64,000 nt of DNA from Caldora sp965222765 (lineage in GTDB: Bacteria; Cyanobacteriota; Cyanobacteriia; Cyanobacteriales; Coleofasciculaceae), in the NCBI GenBank assembly GCA_965222765.1, contig CBDCVG010000043.1, positions 124,001 to 188,000 of the forward strand. The letters run 5' to 3'. Positions 15,971 through 24,412 of the stretch are shown here, piece by piece (position 1 is the first letter of the stretch; each line of letters opens with the position of its first letter). Below the pieces are notes generated by a model, which searched no databases, was not told the DNA's origin, and saw only the letters and a list, made by a program, of their open reading frames with translations. Made by a program: the position numbers and the translations under genes.

Positions 15971-17449
15971 TCAGCTCTCACTCAGTACCCAATTTACTAG
16001 AGTACGGACTGGGTAACCAGTAGCACCGCTATTATTGCACCCATTTTCCTTATCTGACCAAACTGTACCAGCAATATCTAGATGAGCCCAAGGAGTCTCC
16101 TTCACAAACTGCTTCAAAAATAAAGCAGCTGTAATCGAACCTCCTGCACGGGGCCCAGTGTTTTTCATATCAGCTATTGGTGACTTCATACCCTCAAAGT
16201 ACTTCTCTTCTAGTGGCATCTGCCATAATTTTTCCCCAGCTGCTTCTGAAGCTGCTTTAAGCTGAGTAGCTAGAGTATCATCTGTTGACCACATGCCGCC
16301 AATATTATTACCTAAGGCAATAACACAGGCGCCAGTCAAGGTTGCTAAATCAATGATCGCATCTAGCTCTAATTTTTCGGCAAACACTAGAGCATCGGCA
16401 AGAGTTAGTCGTCCTTCTGCATCAGTATTATTAACTTCAATCGTCTTACCATTAGAGGCGGTGAGGATATCTCCTGGGTGCAAAGCACGTCCACTAATCA
16501 TGTTTTCTGTAGCCGCACTGATGAAGTGAACCTCTACATCAGGCTTTAGTTGCGCAATGGCTTTGGCAGCTCCAAAAGTAGCTGCTGCACCTCCCATATC
16601 GATTTTCATTGTCTCGATGCCACTACCAGCACCTTTGATATTCAAACCCCCGGAATCGAAAGTAAGACCTTTACCCACGATCGCTAATTTGCGCCGGGGT
16701 GTATCCTTGGGTTTATAGGTCAGATGAATAAACTTAGGCGGCAAATCAGAGGCTTGAGCAACCCCCAGAAAAGAACCCATACCGAGTTTTTCACAATCTT
16801 CCTTTTCCAAGATTTCTAGGGAAAGACCGTATTCTGAGGCAATCTTTTCTGCTGTTTGAGCTAAACTAATCGGTGTTACCGCATTAGCTGGTGCTGCAAC
16901 CAATTCCCTGGCTAGAATCACTCCATCACAGATTTGTTGAGCTTTGGTGATTGCCGTTTCCTGATTTTCCAATCCCAGTAAATCTACTTGTTCGAGCTTG
17001 GCTCCTTTATCTTCCGGATCTGACTTAAAGCGATTATCCAGGTGCAATGCCAGCAGTAAGCCTTCTGTAATCACCTGAGCTGTTGCCCTTGGATCATCAT
17101 TAACTACAGGTAAGCTAATAGCTAGAGTTTTGCTCTTCTCTCGTTTCGCCAACCGACCGATCGCAGCGGTAGCACGACGTAAGCTATCTAAACTTAGGGT
17201 ATCTGCTTTCCCTAGCCCCACCAGCATAATTTTGCGGATGGAGCTACCTGCACCTACGCGGGTTACAGCTGAGCTACCAACGCTTCCCTTAAATTCCGTT
17301 TCTTCAATCAATTCCTTGAGAACACCGGCAAACTTCTCATCTAATTGGGCTAAATCACCAGTCAGTTCTACTGCATCTTCAAAAAAACTAACTGCCAAAG
17401 CATCGCCAGTCCAGTCCAACCGTGGTGTATCCGTTGCTCGAATTTCCAT
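15971..17449 (-). CDS. pepA: Leucyl aminopeptidase (PepA, M17 family)
   Basis: A cytosolic two-metal aminopeptidase that releases N-terminal residues from peptides. The 492 residues are standard. The N-terminal macro-like domain (1-165) leads to the M17 catalytic domain. KGLTFDSGGLNIK carries the metal-binding Lys and Asp, MKIDMGGAAA the next Asp, and NNTDAEGRLTLADAL is the M17 signature with its Asp/Glu and catalytic Arg. Some PepA proteins also bind DNA, but nothing here points to that. No operon partner. Confidence 0.96.
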   Translation of the reverse strand: MEIRATDTPRLDWTGDALAVSFFEDAVELTGDLAQLDEKFAGVLKELIEETEFKGSVGSSAVTRVGAGSSIRKIMLVGLGKADTLSLDSLRRATAAIGRLAKREKSKTLAISLPVVNDDPRATAQVITEGLLLALHLDNRFKSDPEDKGAKLEQVDLLGLENQETAITKAQQICDGVILARELVAAPANAVTPISLAQTAEKIASEYGLSLEILEKEDCEKLGMGSFLGVAQASDLPPKFIHLTYKPKDTPRRKLAIVGKGLTFDSGGLNIKGAGSGIETMKIDMGGAAATFGAAKAIAQLKPDVEVHFISAATENMISGRALHPGDILTASNGKTIEVNNTDAEGRLTLADALVFAEKLELDAIIDLATLTGACVIALGNNIGGMWSTDDTLATQLKAASEAAGEKLWQMPLEEKYFEGMKSPIADMKNTGPRAGGSITAALFLKQFVKETPWAHLDIAGTVWSDKENGCNNSGATGYPVRTLVNWVLSES

Positions 17450-17876
17450 CCTTAGTTTGATCTACCTAAAATACGATTATGTGAAGTACCCAAAACTGAT
17501 GCTACGCATACAGCGTGAGCTTCTTGTCTCATCCGCCAATGCCGCCATACCAAAGTATTTTGGTTTTATTCAGTAGGTTGTTGATTTCTTACTAGGATAC
17601 CAGGAGCACGAAAGTCCTATGGGTTTAGCCGAGAGATAAAAGTTGGTCTAGTCAGCAACTTTTCGCTCACAGGGTGACAAGCAATAGGTTCGTAAATACT
17701 TCGTAATATAAAAAAATTCTTCTTTTTGTAGTGCGTAATGTCGGATACTATACTCCTAATTTAGGAGTTACAGCACTTTGCAGCTTAATGAGGTACATCT
17801 TACTTCTGCCTCCTGCCTTCAAGCGACAAATTCTGTACTTCACTTAGTTCAAAAATTGATAAAAACCGCTGTAAAT
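17450..17876. other. Intergenic region between pepA and hyuB
   Basis: 427 bp between divergent genes, AT-rich near 17700-17760, with an ACTCCTAATTTAGGAGTT inverted repeat at 17752-17769 that may be an operator or a short hairpin. Nothing else was recognised. Confidence 0.4.
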
Positions 17877-19484
17877 ATGTACACCACATCTCAGCCAGAC
17901 CCCGTCCGCTTAGAAATATTCAAAAACCTCTATCAATTCATTGCTGAACAAATGGGGATTGTCCTCCAAAATACAGCAGCATCAGTAAATATCAAAGAAC
18001 GCTTAGATTTCTCCTGTGCAATTTTTGATGCCTCTGGATTATTAGTTGCCAATGCTCCCCATATTCCTGTTCATTTAGGTTCAATGAGTGAAAGTGTATG
18101 CAGTTTAATTAATGACAAAGGAGATACAATAAAACCAGGAAATGTCTATCTCTCCAACAATCCCTATAACGGAGGAACCCATCTTCCTGATGTAACAGCA
18201 ATTACCCCTGTATTTTGGACAAGTGGTAACTATTCTCAATCCCCAATTCTCAATCCCCAATTCTCAATTCCCAATTCTCAATTCCCGATTCCCCTCTTTT
18301 TTGTTGCTTCTCGCGGACACCAAGCTGATATCGGTGGCATTACTCCTGGTTCCATGCCCCCAAATAGTACTACGGTAGAAGAAGAAGGCATTATTTTCGA
18401 TAATTTTCTCCTGGTTGAGGAAGGGCATTTTCAGGAAATCCCCCTACGGCAGGTACTTCTAAATCATTCCTATCCTGCCCGTAACCCAAACCAAAATATA
18501 GCTGATTTCAAGGCACAAATTGCCGCCAATGAAATGGGGGTGCAAGAACTCAATAAAATGGTGTCACAATATGGATTGGAAACAGTTCATGCTTATATGA
18601 AATTTGTTCAAGACAATGCAGAGGAATCAGTCAGAAGGGCAATTGATGTGCTTCGAGATGGAGAGTTTAGCTATGAAATGGATAATGGTGCACATATTCA
18701 ACTCAAAGTAACCATTGACAAACAAAATCGCACTGCCACCATTGATTTTACTGGAACATCCGAGCAACTAAATAGTAACTTCAATGCTCCCAAAGCTGTC
18801 ACTCAAGCTGCAGTTTTATACGTCTTTCGCACTTTGGTGGATGATAATATTCCCCTCAATGCTGGGTGTCTTAATCCTCTAGAAATTATTATCCCTTCTG
18901 GCTGTATGCTCAACCCTACCTATCCAGCAGCAGTGGTAGCAGGTAATGTCGAGACTTCTCAAACCATCGTCGATGCCTTATATGGAGCCTTAGGGGTGAT
19001 GGCAGCTTCTCAGGGAACGATGAATAACTTTACCTTCGGGAATGACTGTTATCAATATTATGAAACTATCTGCGGGGGTTCTGGAGCAGGAGCTAACTTT
19101 GATGGCACTGATGCTGTGCATACCCACATGACTAACTCCCGCTTGACTGATCCAGAAGTTTTAGAAACTCGCTATCCTGTACAAGTCGAAAGCTTTAATC
19201 TTCGTCCTGATAGTGGGGGCAAAGGAAAATATGCAGGTGGTAATGGAGTGATTCGCCGCATCAGATTTTTAGAACCGATGACAGCTAATATTCTCTCTAA
19301 TCATCGCCTGGTTCCTCCCTTTGGCTTAAATAGTGGCGAAGCTGGGTTAGTTGGATACAACTGGATACAACGTTACACTGGAACCCAAGAAAATTTAGAT
19401 AGTACTGCAACTGTAGAGATGCAACCTGGAGATGTTTTTGTTATTGAAACTCCTGGGGGAGGAGGATTTGGTAAAGTTTTGTAA
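17877..19484 (+). CDS. hyuB: Hydantoinase B/oxoprolinase-type protein (HyuB)
   Basis: Member of the HyuB family, the large ATP-dependent subunit of hydantoinase/5-oxoprolinase enzymes that usually works with HyuA. I chose the ATG at 17877, starting MYTTSQPDPVRLEIFKNLYQ, because that is the normal family start; the frame is open further upstream but not conserved-looking. Signatures: SNNPYNGGTHLPDV, SRGHQADIGG, NPNQNIADFKAQIAANEMG and the final VFVIETPGGGGFG. Odd: residues about 120-139 are encoded by a CAATTCCC/CAATTCT heptamer tract (18234-18294), an intergenic-type repeat inserted in frame between two conserved blocks. No hyuA is in the window. Confidence 0.85.
   Translation: MYTTSQPDPVRLEIFKNLYQFIAEQMGIVLQNTAASVNIKERLDFSCAIFDASGLLVANAPHIPVHLGSMSESVCSLINDKGDTIKPGNVYLSNNPYNGGTHLPDVTAITPVFWTSGNYSQSPILNPQFSIPNSQFPIPLFFVASRGHQADIGGITPGSMPPNSTTVEEEGIIFDNFLLVEEGHFQEIPLRQVLLNHSYPARNPNQNIADFKAQIAANEMGVQELNKMVSQYGLETVHAYMKFVQDNAEESVRRAIDVLRDGEFSYEMDNGAHIQLKVTIDKQNRTATIDFTGTSEQLNSNFNAPKAVTQAAVLYVFRTLVDDNIPLNAGCLNPLEIIIPSGCMLNPTYPAAVVAGNVETSQTIVDALYGALGVMAASQGTMNNFTFGNDCYQYYETICGGSGAGANFDGTDAVHTHMTNSRLTDPEVLETRYPVQVESFNLRPDSGGKGKYAGGNGVIRRIRFLEPMTANILSNHRLVPPFGLNSGEAGLVGYNWIQRYTGTQENLDSTATVEMQPGDVFVIETPGGGGFGKVL
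18234..18294. repeat. Heptamer repeat tract inside hyuB
   Basis: Units of TCTCAATCCCCAA and TCTCAATTCCCAA type repeat across about 60 bp in the hyuB frame without a stop. The same unit type (CAATTCCCAATTCGCAATT) is found in intergenic DNA at 57921-57990. Confidence 0.75.
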
Positions 19485-19499
19485 GCAAACCCTAATTAA

Positions 19500-19666
19500 A
19501 ATTTTGCGATCGCGCTCACAATTCTCTTTGTGTCCTTTGTGTCCTTTGTGCCTTTGTGGTTTCTTAAAAAGAATAGTCTATATGCCCACAATTATTCCAT
19601 TATATATACGATAGCACAAGAATGGGGCGTATGCAACACGGGGCGTATGCAATACGCCCCTACGGT
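19500..19666. repeat. Short tandem and dispersed repeats between hyuB and the phosphoketolase gene
   Basis: Three GTGTCCTTT-type units at about 19528-19555, then two GGGGCGTATGCAA units and their inverted partner ACGCCCC at about 19624-19661. The inverted GGGGCGTAT/ATACGCCCC pair lies just past the stop of the minus-strand gene and could form a hairpin at its 3' end. Confidence 0.5.
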
Positions 19667-21865
19667 CTAACCAACTAATTCAACAGCACGTTTTGCCAAC
19701 GCTTCAGCGGTTAAGCCATTGAATGCCATAATGTGGCCAGCACTAGCAGCAGTTTCACCCCGTTTCCAAGCAAAGGTGTCCCTTTGGCAATTACTGCGCA
19801 GCATAATTGGCTCTAGCATCGCACTGGAACCGCCAGTCACACCGATTAAAGCATTACCACCAAAAAGTTTTTCAAACCCCTCGTCATCGAGGAAGTGACT
19901 ATCAGCTGCAGTGCAGGCTTGCCAAGCTGTATCATCAGGACGATACAAGCGGCGAGGATTGATTACTGAGACAATCCGTACCCCAATGCCTTCATCTTCT
20001 AGATGAGCTGCGGCATCAAATACGGGAATCAGGGTCATATCTCCAATTACAGCAAATACTACTTTTTTACTACCTTCGGTTTCATGCAGCACAACTCCAC
20101 CATCCTTGAGTGCTTGACGGGTTTGCTCAAAGGTAGTGCGCACAGGTAAAGGCGACTTACTTGCAGTAATCGTAATCCCCTTATTCTTAGTAGTCAGCGC
20201 CCAATCGTAACAAACTTGGATACTGTTAGCATCGGCAGGGAACAACGGGAAGATATTGCCATTGCGCATCATAGCGGCAAAGTAGTTTTCTATTTCAGGA
20301 CGCTGGTGAGTCCAGCCATTACGCCCTTGTTCCAAGGCTCCAGCAGTAAATAGGGTAATTGTAGCAGGGGTAGGGCGACGTAATTCTGCCATTGCTTGAG
20401 TTACCGTCTGCCAAATCGGTAAGCCGTTAATGGCAAAGGATTCGTAGGAACACCAGAGGGTACGAGCACCAAAGAGGGCTAAACTAGCAGCTAAACCGGC
20501 ACAGGCATCTTCACTCAAAGGTTCGTAAACTTGACCCTTTGGTCCTTGGAAGTAAATTTCATCAGGGGTGGGATGAATGATTTTGAGGGCAATGTTTATG
20601 TTATTAATGCCAGAAGCAGCATTGCCATCAGCGTTGGAAACGATAAAGTTGGGGTCTTTTTGTCCTACATGGGCAACTAATGCCCCCATTGCTGTTGTCG
20701 CTACTTTCTTCTCCCCCTTAACAGGAAATTCTTCTAAGGGCAATTCACCTAAATCTGTCAGAGGCAATTCTTTTTCTGTCACCACCTGATGGGAAGCAGG
20801 GCCACCTGCTGAGCGCTCAAAGTTGGTTCTTACTAATTCCCAAGCTTCGGGGGACAAGGCACGAGTTTTTAAGGCACTAACAATGTAGTCTTTTTCCAAG
20901 GTGTCACCGGGGTAAAGGTTATGGGATTGTGCCCCTCGCTTATGAACTCCTGCACCTTTAAGCTGTTTGACAATTAGTACAGTGAGCTTGCCGCTCATGG
21001 CTGACTTAGCAGCTTTATCTGTTGCCTCTAATACAGCTTGGGTAAATTCCAACCGTTTCTCCCAGGAAAATTGGGTACTATCGACATAATCACCAGGTTG
21101 GTTGGCGTCGTCATAGTCCTTAGCATTAACTAAAATAATTTCTTGAAAGCCGTTACCTTCCCAATAGGCAATCATCTCTTGATTCGACTTAGTAGACACC
21201 ATGCTGTGGTGTTCCTGACTGTAGCCGTTCCAAACCAGGATGGGCAGGAAATTGGTGACTTGTGGATAAGCAGTGTGGAAATGACCAATGCTACTCATCA
21301 CATAGGGTTCACCAATACCACCGTCGCCAATAGTAACAGGAAATAGCACATCTCGATGGAGTAAGGCTCCTGCCATCGCAAAGTGTTGCCCTTGTCCCAA
21401 GGGACCAGCAGGATTGAGCAGTCCCGGAATTTGACCTGAAAGGTGTCCTAGCAGTCCGTGCATTTCCCTGAAGCGTTCCCCCATTTGTTCAACGGTGGTA
21501 ATTCCCATATCTTCTAGGGAACGGTCCAGGAACATATTGCTGTAGAAACCGGGAGCATGGTGACCCACTTCCGTAATGATGTTTTTGTGACCAAGCATCA
21601 CTAAAGAAGCGATCGCTTCAGCTATGCTGGCAAATCCCCCTGGATGTCCAGAAGCTTTACTAGCAGTCACTTGCAGGGTCAAGTAGCGCAGAGCATCAGC
21701 AGCAAGTACAGTTTGGAATACTGCAGCAGGGTCGGAAGGAGATGCGATCGCTGATTGAGATGAGGCGATCGCAGGTTGTTGCCCATATTTCTCAAACCCA
21801 GGCAGCGCTTTACCAAAATACTGAATTCCTTGACAAAAAGCAGGGGTTGCGCTAGCAATGGTCAT
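19667..21865 (-). CDS. Phosphoketolase/transketolase-like TPP enzyme
   Basis: A 732-residue thiamine-diphosphate enzyme, read as the shorter second phosphoketolase type of cyanobacteria (Synechocystis Sll0529-like) that would cleave xylulose-5-P or fructose-6-P to acetyl-P. The evidence is ASKASGHPGGFASIAEAIASL (substrate side), the TPP motif GDGGIGEP...LPILVWN spaced about 28 residues, and HHSMVST. A transketolase-like second half has ALFGARTLWCSYESFAINGL and HQRPEIENYFAAMMRNGN. Classic phosphoketolases are about 800 residues, so the substrate assignment is uncertain. Residues 28-47 are an Ala/Ser-rich insert containing two HIP1 octamers. Confidence 0.75.
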   Translation of the reverse strand: MTIASATPAFCQGIQYFGKALPGFEKYGQQPAIASSQSAIASPSDPAAVFQTVLAADALRYLTLQVTASKASGHPGGFASIAEAIASLVMLGHKNIITEVGHHAPGFYSNMFLDRSLEDMGITTVEQMGERFREMHGLLGHLSGQIPGLLNPAGPLGQGQHFAMAGALLHRDVLFPVTIGDGGIGEPYVMSSIGHFHTAYPQVTNFLPILVWNGYSQEHHSMVSTKSNQEMIAYWEGNGFQEIILVNAKDYDDANQPGDYVDSTQFSWEKRLEFTQAVLEATDKAAKSAMSGKLTVLIVKQLKGAGVHKRGAQSHNLYPGDTLEKDYIVSALKTRALSPEAWELVRTNFERSAGGPASHQVVTEKELPLTDLGELPLEEFPVKGEKKVATTAMGALVAHVGQKDPNFIVSNADGNAASGINNINIALKIIHPTPDEIYFQGPKGQVYEPLSEDACAGLAASLALFGARTLWCSYESFAINGLPIWQTVTQAMAELRRPTPATITLFTAGALEQGRNGWTHQRPEIENYFAAMMRNGNIFPLFPADANSIQVCYDWALTTKNKGITITASKSPLPVRTTFEQTRQALKDGGVVLHETEGSKKVVFAVIGDMTLIPVFDAAAHLEDEGIGVRIVSVINPRRLYRPDDTAWQACTAADSHFLDDEGFEKLFGGNALIGVTGGSSAMLEPIMLRSNCQRDTFAWKRGETAASAGHIMAFNGLTAEALAKRAVELVG

Positions 21866-22029
21866 AGTTTTAGATACCTCTTCAAATAACTGCGAGCCTT
21901 AAATAAATCCTACAGTTTGCCAGGATCTTGCTGGATAAGTGATGCCTCGGATAACTATAGATTTAGCTTACACTAGCAAGAAGCCCCACGTCTGGAGATA
22001 GGGAGATGGGGAGAGAGATTATCTACCTC

Positions 22030-22095
22030 CTGTCTTCTGAATTCTAAATTCTGCATTCTAAATTCTAAATTCTGCATTCTGCATTCTGCCTCCTG
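22030..22095. repeat. ATTCTAAATTCTGC heptamer tract
   Basis: About eight ATTCTAA/ATTCTGC units followed by two CTCCTGC units, just downstream of the stop of the minus-strand anti-sigma factor gene. Non-coding. Confidence 0.6.
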
Positions 22096-22105
22096 CCTCC
22101 ATAAA

Positions 22106-22525
22106 CTAATAAGATTTCGCAACTAGCAGACAATTGCGGTTATCATCTGTGCGTGTATAACTAAGCTGGTCGGAAATTTTTTGTAAAATTGCAAGACCAC
22201 GCCCTCCTCCAGCCTTAAGGTCTACCTGATGCTCCAGATTCTGAAGCCGTCCTTCTAAATCAAAGGGTGGTCCCCAATCCCAGATTCGGAGTTCTAAAAA
22301 TTGGGGAGCGATCGTGACTTCAATATCAATAGAAAGATCACCCGATAGATCTTTGTGAGCATGACGAACGACGTTGGTAAATCCTTCCGCCAGAGCTAAT
22401 TGAAACTGTAACCAGACTTTTCTGGGAATATACGGTTGGCTAAGCTGGTCGAACCATGACAAAATTTGGTCTAATGCCTTAAGGTCGGAGGGAAATTGCT
22501 TGATATATTTGTGAGAGTCTTTCAA
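22106..22525 (-). CDS. Anti-sigma regulatory factor / RsbW-like serine kinase
   Basis: A 139-residue GHKL-fold protein of the RsbW/SpoIIAB class, expected to bind a sigma factor or other partner and to phosphorylate the STAS antagonist. ATP-site motifs: N box EGFTNVVRHAH (about residue 48), G1-type WDWGPPFD and G2 AGGGRGLAIL. The only in-frame start is TTG at 22525; there is an in-frame stop 16 codons upstream. It is divergent from the phosphatase gene at 22760, and the STAS gene lies 1.4 kb away, so this is a complete partner-switching set. No sigma factor gene is near. Confidence 0.85.
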   Translation of the reverse strand: MKDSHKYIKQFPSDLKALDQILSWFDQLSQPYIPRKVWLQFQLALAEGFTNVVRHAHKDLSGDLSIDIEVTIAPQFLELRIWDWGPPFDLEGRLQNLEHQVDLKAGGGRGLAILQKISDQLSYTRTDDNRNCLLVAKSY

Positions 22526-22759
22526 TTGCTCAAAGCCTTTTAAATCAACGACACTACAGCCTGGTCATAAATGCACCTCTGTTCCTTGTGAAACAATTCA
22601 GTTTACCCTGGATCTGAAGCCTTACTTGAGCATTGATTAACTTGCTGGGGAACTGAACTCTTTCCTGAGGCAACTACAGGGTAACTGAATATAGTTGCTA
22701 ACCTCTTTGTTAGTATGTGCATCTGCAAATCTAATACTGAATTGTAGTACTTCAATACC

Positions 22760-23899
22760 ATGAGCCAAATTCTGATTATTGATGACGACCCAGCTATTCA
22801 GATGTTACTGAAACGGACACTTGCTAAACGGGGTTACGATATTTCAGTTGCCAGTAACGGTGAAGACGGTCTAGCATTGGCACAAGAGCTAAGTCCGGGA
22901 CTAATTCTGTGCGATTGGAATATGCCACGCATGAATGGACTAGAGGTCTGTTGCAAAGTCAAGGCAACACCAGAGCTCTCTACTACCATATTCGTGCTGC
23001 TGACTGCTCGCACTTCGATTGAGGATCGTGTCCAAGGATTGGATGCTGGTGCTGATGACTTTTTGTCAAAGCCCATCGAAATGCCTGAATTGCAGGCGCG
23101 GGTAAGGGCTGGGTTGAGGTTACATCAACTTAGTCGCGATTTGCAGAACCAAAAGCAGCTGCTGGAGACAGAATTAGCAGAAGCTGCTGATTATGTGAGT
23201 TCTATTCTTCCCGACCGGATTACCGAACCACCAGTAACGATCGACTCCCGATTTATACCTTCCTTTCAGTTAGGAGGTGACGGTTTTGATTATTACTGGC
23301 TAGATTCAGAGCATTTGGCAATTTATTTACTAGATGCGGCTGGACATGGCTTAAAAGCTGCCTTACCGACTATTTCAGTTTTGAACCTATTGAGGTCCCG
23401 AGCACTTCCTCACATAAATTACTACAAACCCAGCGATGTCCTGCGAGGGTTAAATGACACTTTCCAGATGACTCAGCGCAATGATAAGTACTTCACCATC
23501 TGGTACGGAGTATATAACCGGTTTAATCGCCAACTAACTTACTCTAGTGCAGGACATCCACCAGCTATCTTGCTCTGTAAGAGTCCTGATTCATCAATTC
23601 AGGTAGAACGCCTGAAAACTCAAGGTTTGCCCATTGGTATGTTTCCTGAGGCTGCCTATATTGAGCAAAGCTGCGAGGTGGTAGGGTCTAGTACACTGTA
23701 CCTCTTTAGCGATGGGATTTACGAAATTAACCAAAGTGATGGTAACATCTGGGGATTAGATCCCTTTGTCAAGCTGCTTGCCGACTGTAGGAACAATGGA
23801 GCCCATAACCTAGACCAGGTCTTGAATTCTATTGCCTCTATCAATCCCCAAGATGATTTTGATGATGATTTATCTCTGTTAGAAATCAACTTTGGTTAA
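22760..23899 (+). CDS. Response regulator with PP2C (SpoIIE/RsbU) phosphatase output
   Basis: A 379-residue protein: receiver domain (1-120; IIDDDPAIQ, phosphoacceptor Asp in LILCDWNMP, Lys in FLSKPIEMPE), a coiled-coil linker (about 125-150), then a SpoIIE-type PP2C phosphatase (155-377). Metal-binding aspartates are visible in QLGGDGFDYYWLD, LLDAAGHGLKAAL and the C-terminal DDFDDDLSLLEI. It should dephosphorylate the phospho-STAS protein encoded 28 bp downstream on the other strand, and so free the anti-sigma factor's partner. The controlling histidine kinase is not next door. Confidence 0.92.
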   Translation: MSQILIIDDDPAIQMLLKRTLAKRGYDISVASNGEDGLALAQELSPGLILCDWNMPRMNGLEVCCKVKATPELSTTIFVLLTARTSIEDRVQGLDAGADDFLSKPIEMPELQARVRAGLRLHQLSRDLQNQKQLLETELAEAADYVSSILPDRITEPPVTIDSRFIPSFQLGGDGFDYYWLDSEHLAIYLLDAAGHGLKAALPTISVLNLLRSRALPHINYYKPSDVLRGLNDTFQMTQRNDKYFTIWYGVYNRFNRQLTYSSAGHPPAILLCKSPDSSIQVERLKTQGLPIGMFPEAAYIEQSCEVVGSSTLYLFSDGIYEINQSDGNIWGLDPFVKLLADCRNNGAHNLDQVLNSIASINPQDDFDDDLSLLEINFG

Positions 23900-23927
23900 T
23901 ATTGCGCCTCCGCAAGAATAATCTTGC

Positions 23928-24254
23928 TTAGTGAGTCGAAGCAACAGCATTTTCAAACTCTTCTCGGGTCTCAAAGATTTCAAAGACGCGATCCATGCTG
24001 GTTAGTTCAAATAACATTCTTATTTGGTCATTGACAGAACAAATAAAAAGCTTACCACCAGCTGCACGAACTGTTTTCAGGGCCAGGACAAGAGCTCCTA
24101 AGCCGGAACTATCCATAAAGGTAACGTCGGCAAAATCAATCAACACAATATCTACATTAGATTCCACCAATTTAGTAATCTCTTGGCGAAATTGACCAGC
24201 TTTGGTGCCATCTAAGATACCAGAGGGTCGAACAACTTTAACAACAGCACTCAT
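23928..24254 (-). CDS. STAS-domain anti-sigma factor antagonist
   Basis: A 108-residue single STAS domain of the RsbV/SpoIIAA type. The phosphorylated serine lies in FMDSSGLGALV (Ser49/Ser50). It is convergent with the phosphatase gene, 28 bp apart, and on the same strand as the RsbW-like kinase. Expected role: when dephosphorylated it binds the anti-sigma factor. No extra domain; length typical. Confidence 0.9.
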   Translation of the reverse strand: MSAVVKVVRPSGILDGTKAGQFRQEITKLVESNVDIVLIDFADVTFMDSSGLGALVLALKTVRAAGGKLFICSVNDQIRMLFELTSMDRVFEIFETREEFENAVASTH

Positions 24255-24364
24255 ATTTCTCTCGAGACTTTCTATTTACAAAAATATCCAGACCTTGCCA
24301 GTATAGCCGCGACTATTAGTTTCAGCCACACTGTACCTACTAGTAATATTCATTAATTTCCTTG

Positions 24365-24412
24365 GGTAGTCATTGACATCCTCCCTCCGCTAACCTCTAA
24401 CGAGGTATAGCG
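24365..24412 (-). mobile_element. Right end of the tnpB insertion (hairpin, probable omega-RNA 3' scaffold)
   Basis: Just past the tnpB stop, the minus strand folds as CCCGCTATACC / GGTTAGCGG around TCGTTAGA. It then reads GGGAGGATGTCAA and TGAC. IS200/IS605 right ends typically cut after such a TCAA. By analogy with characterised TnpB systems, the omega RNA would come from the 3' end of tnpB plus this hairpin, with the guide being the flanking DNA below 24374. The boundary and guide are inferred. Confidence 0.5.
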
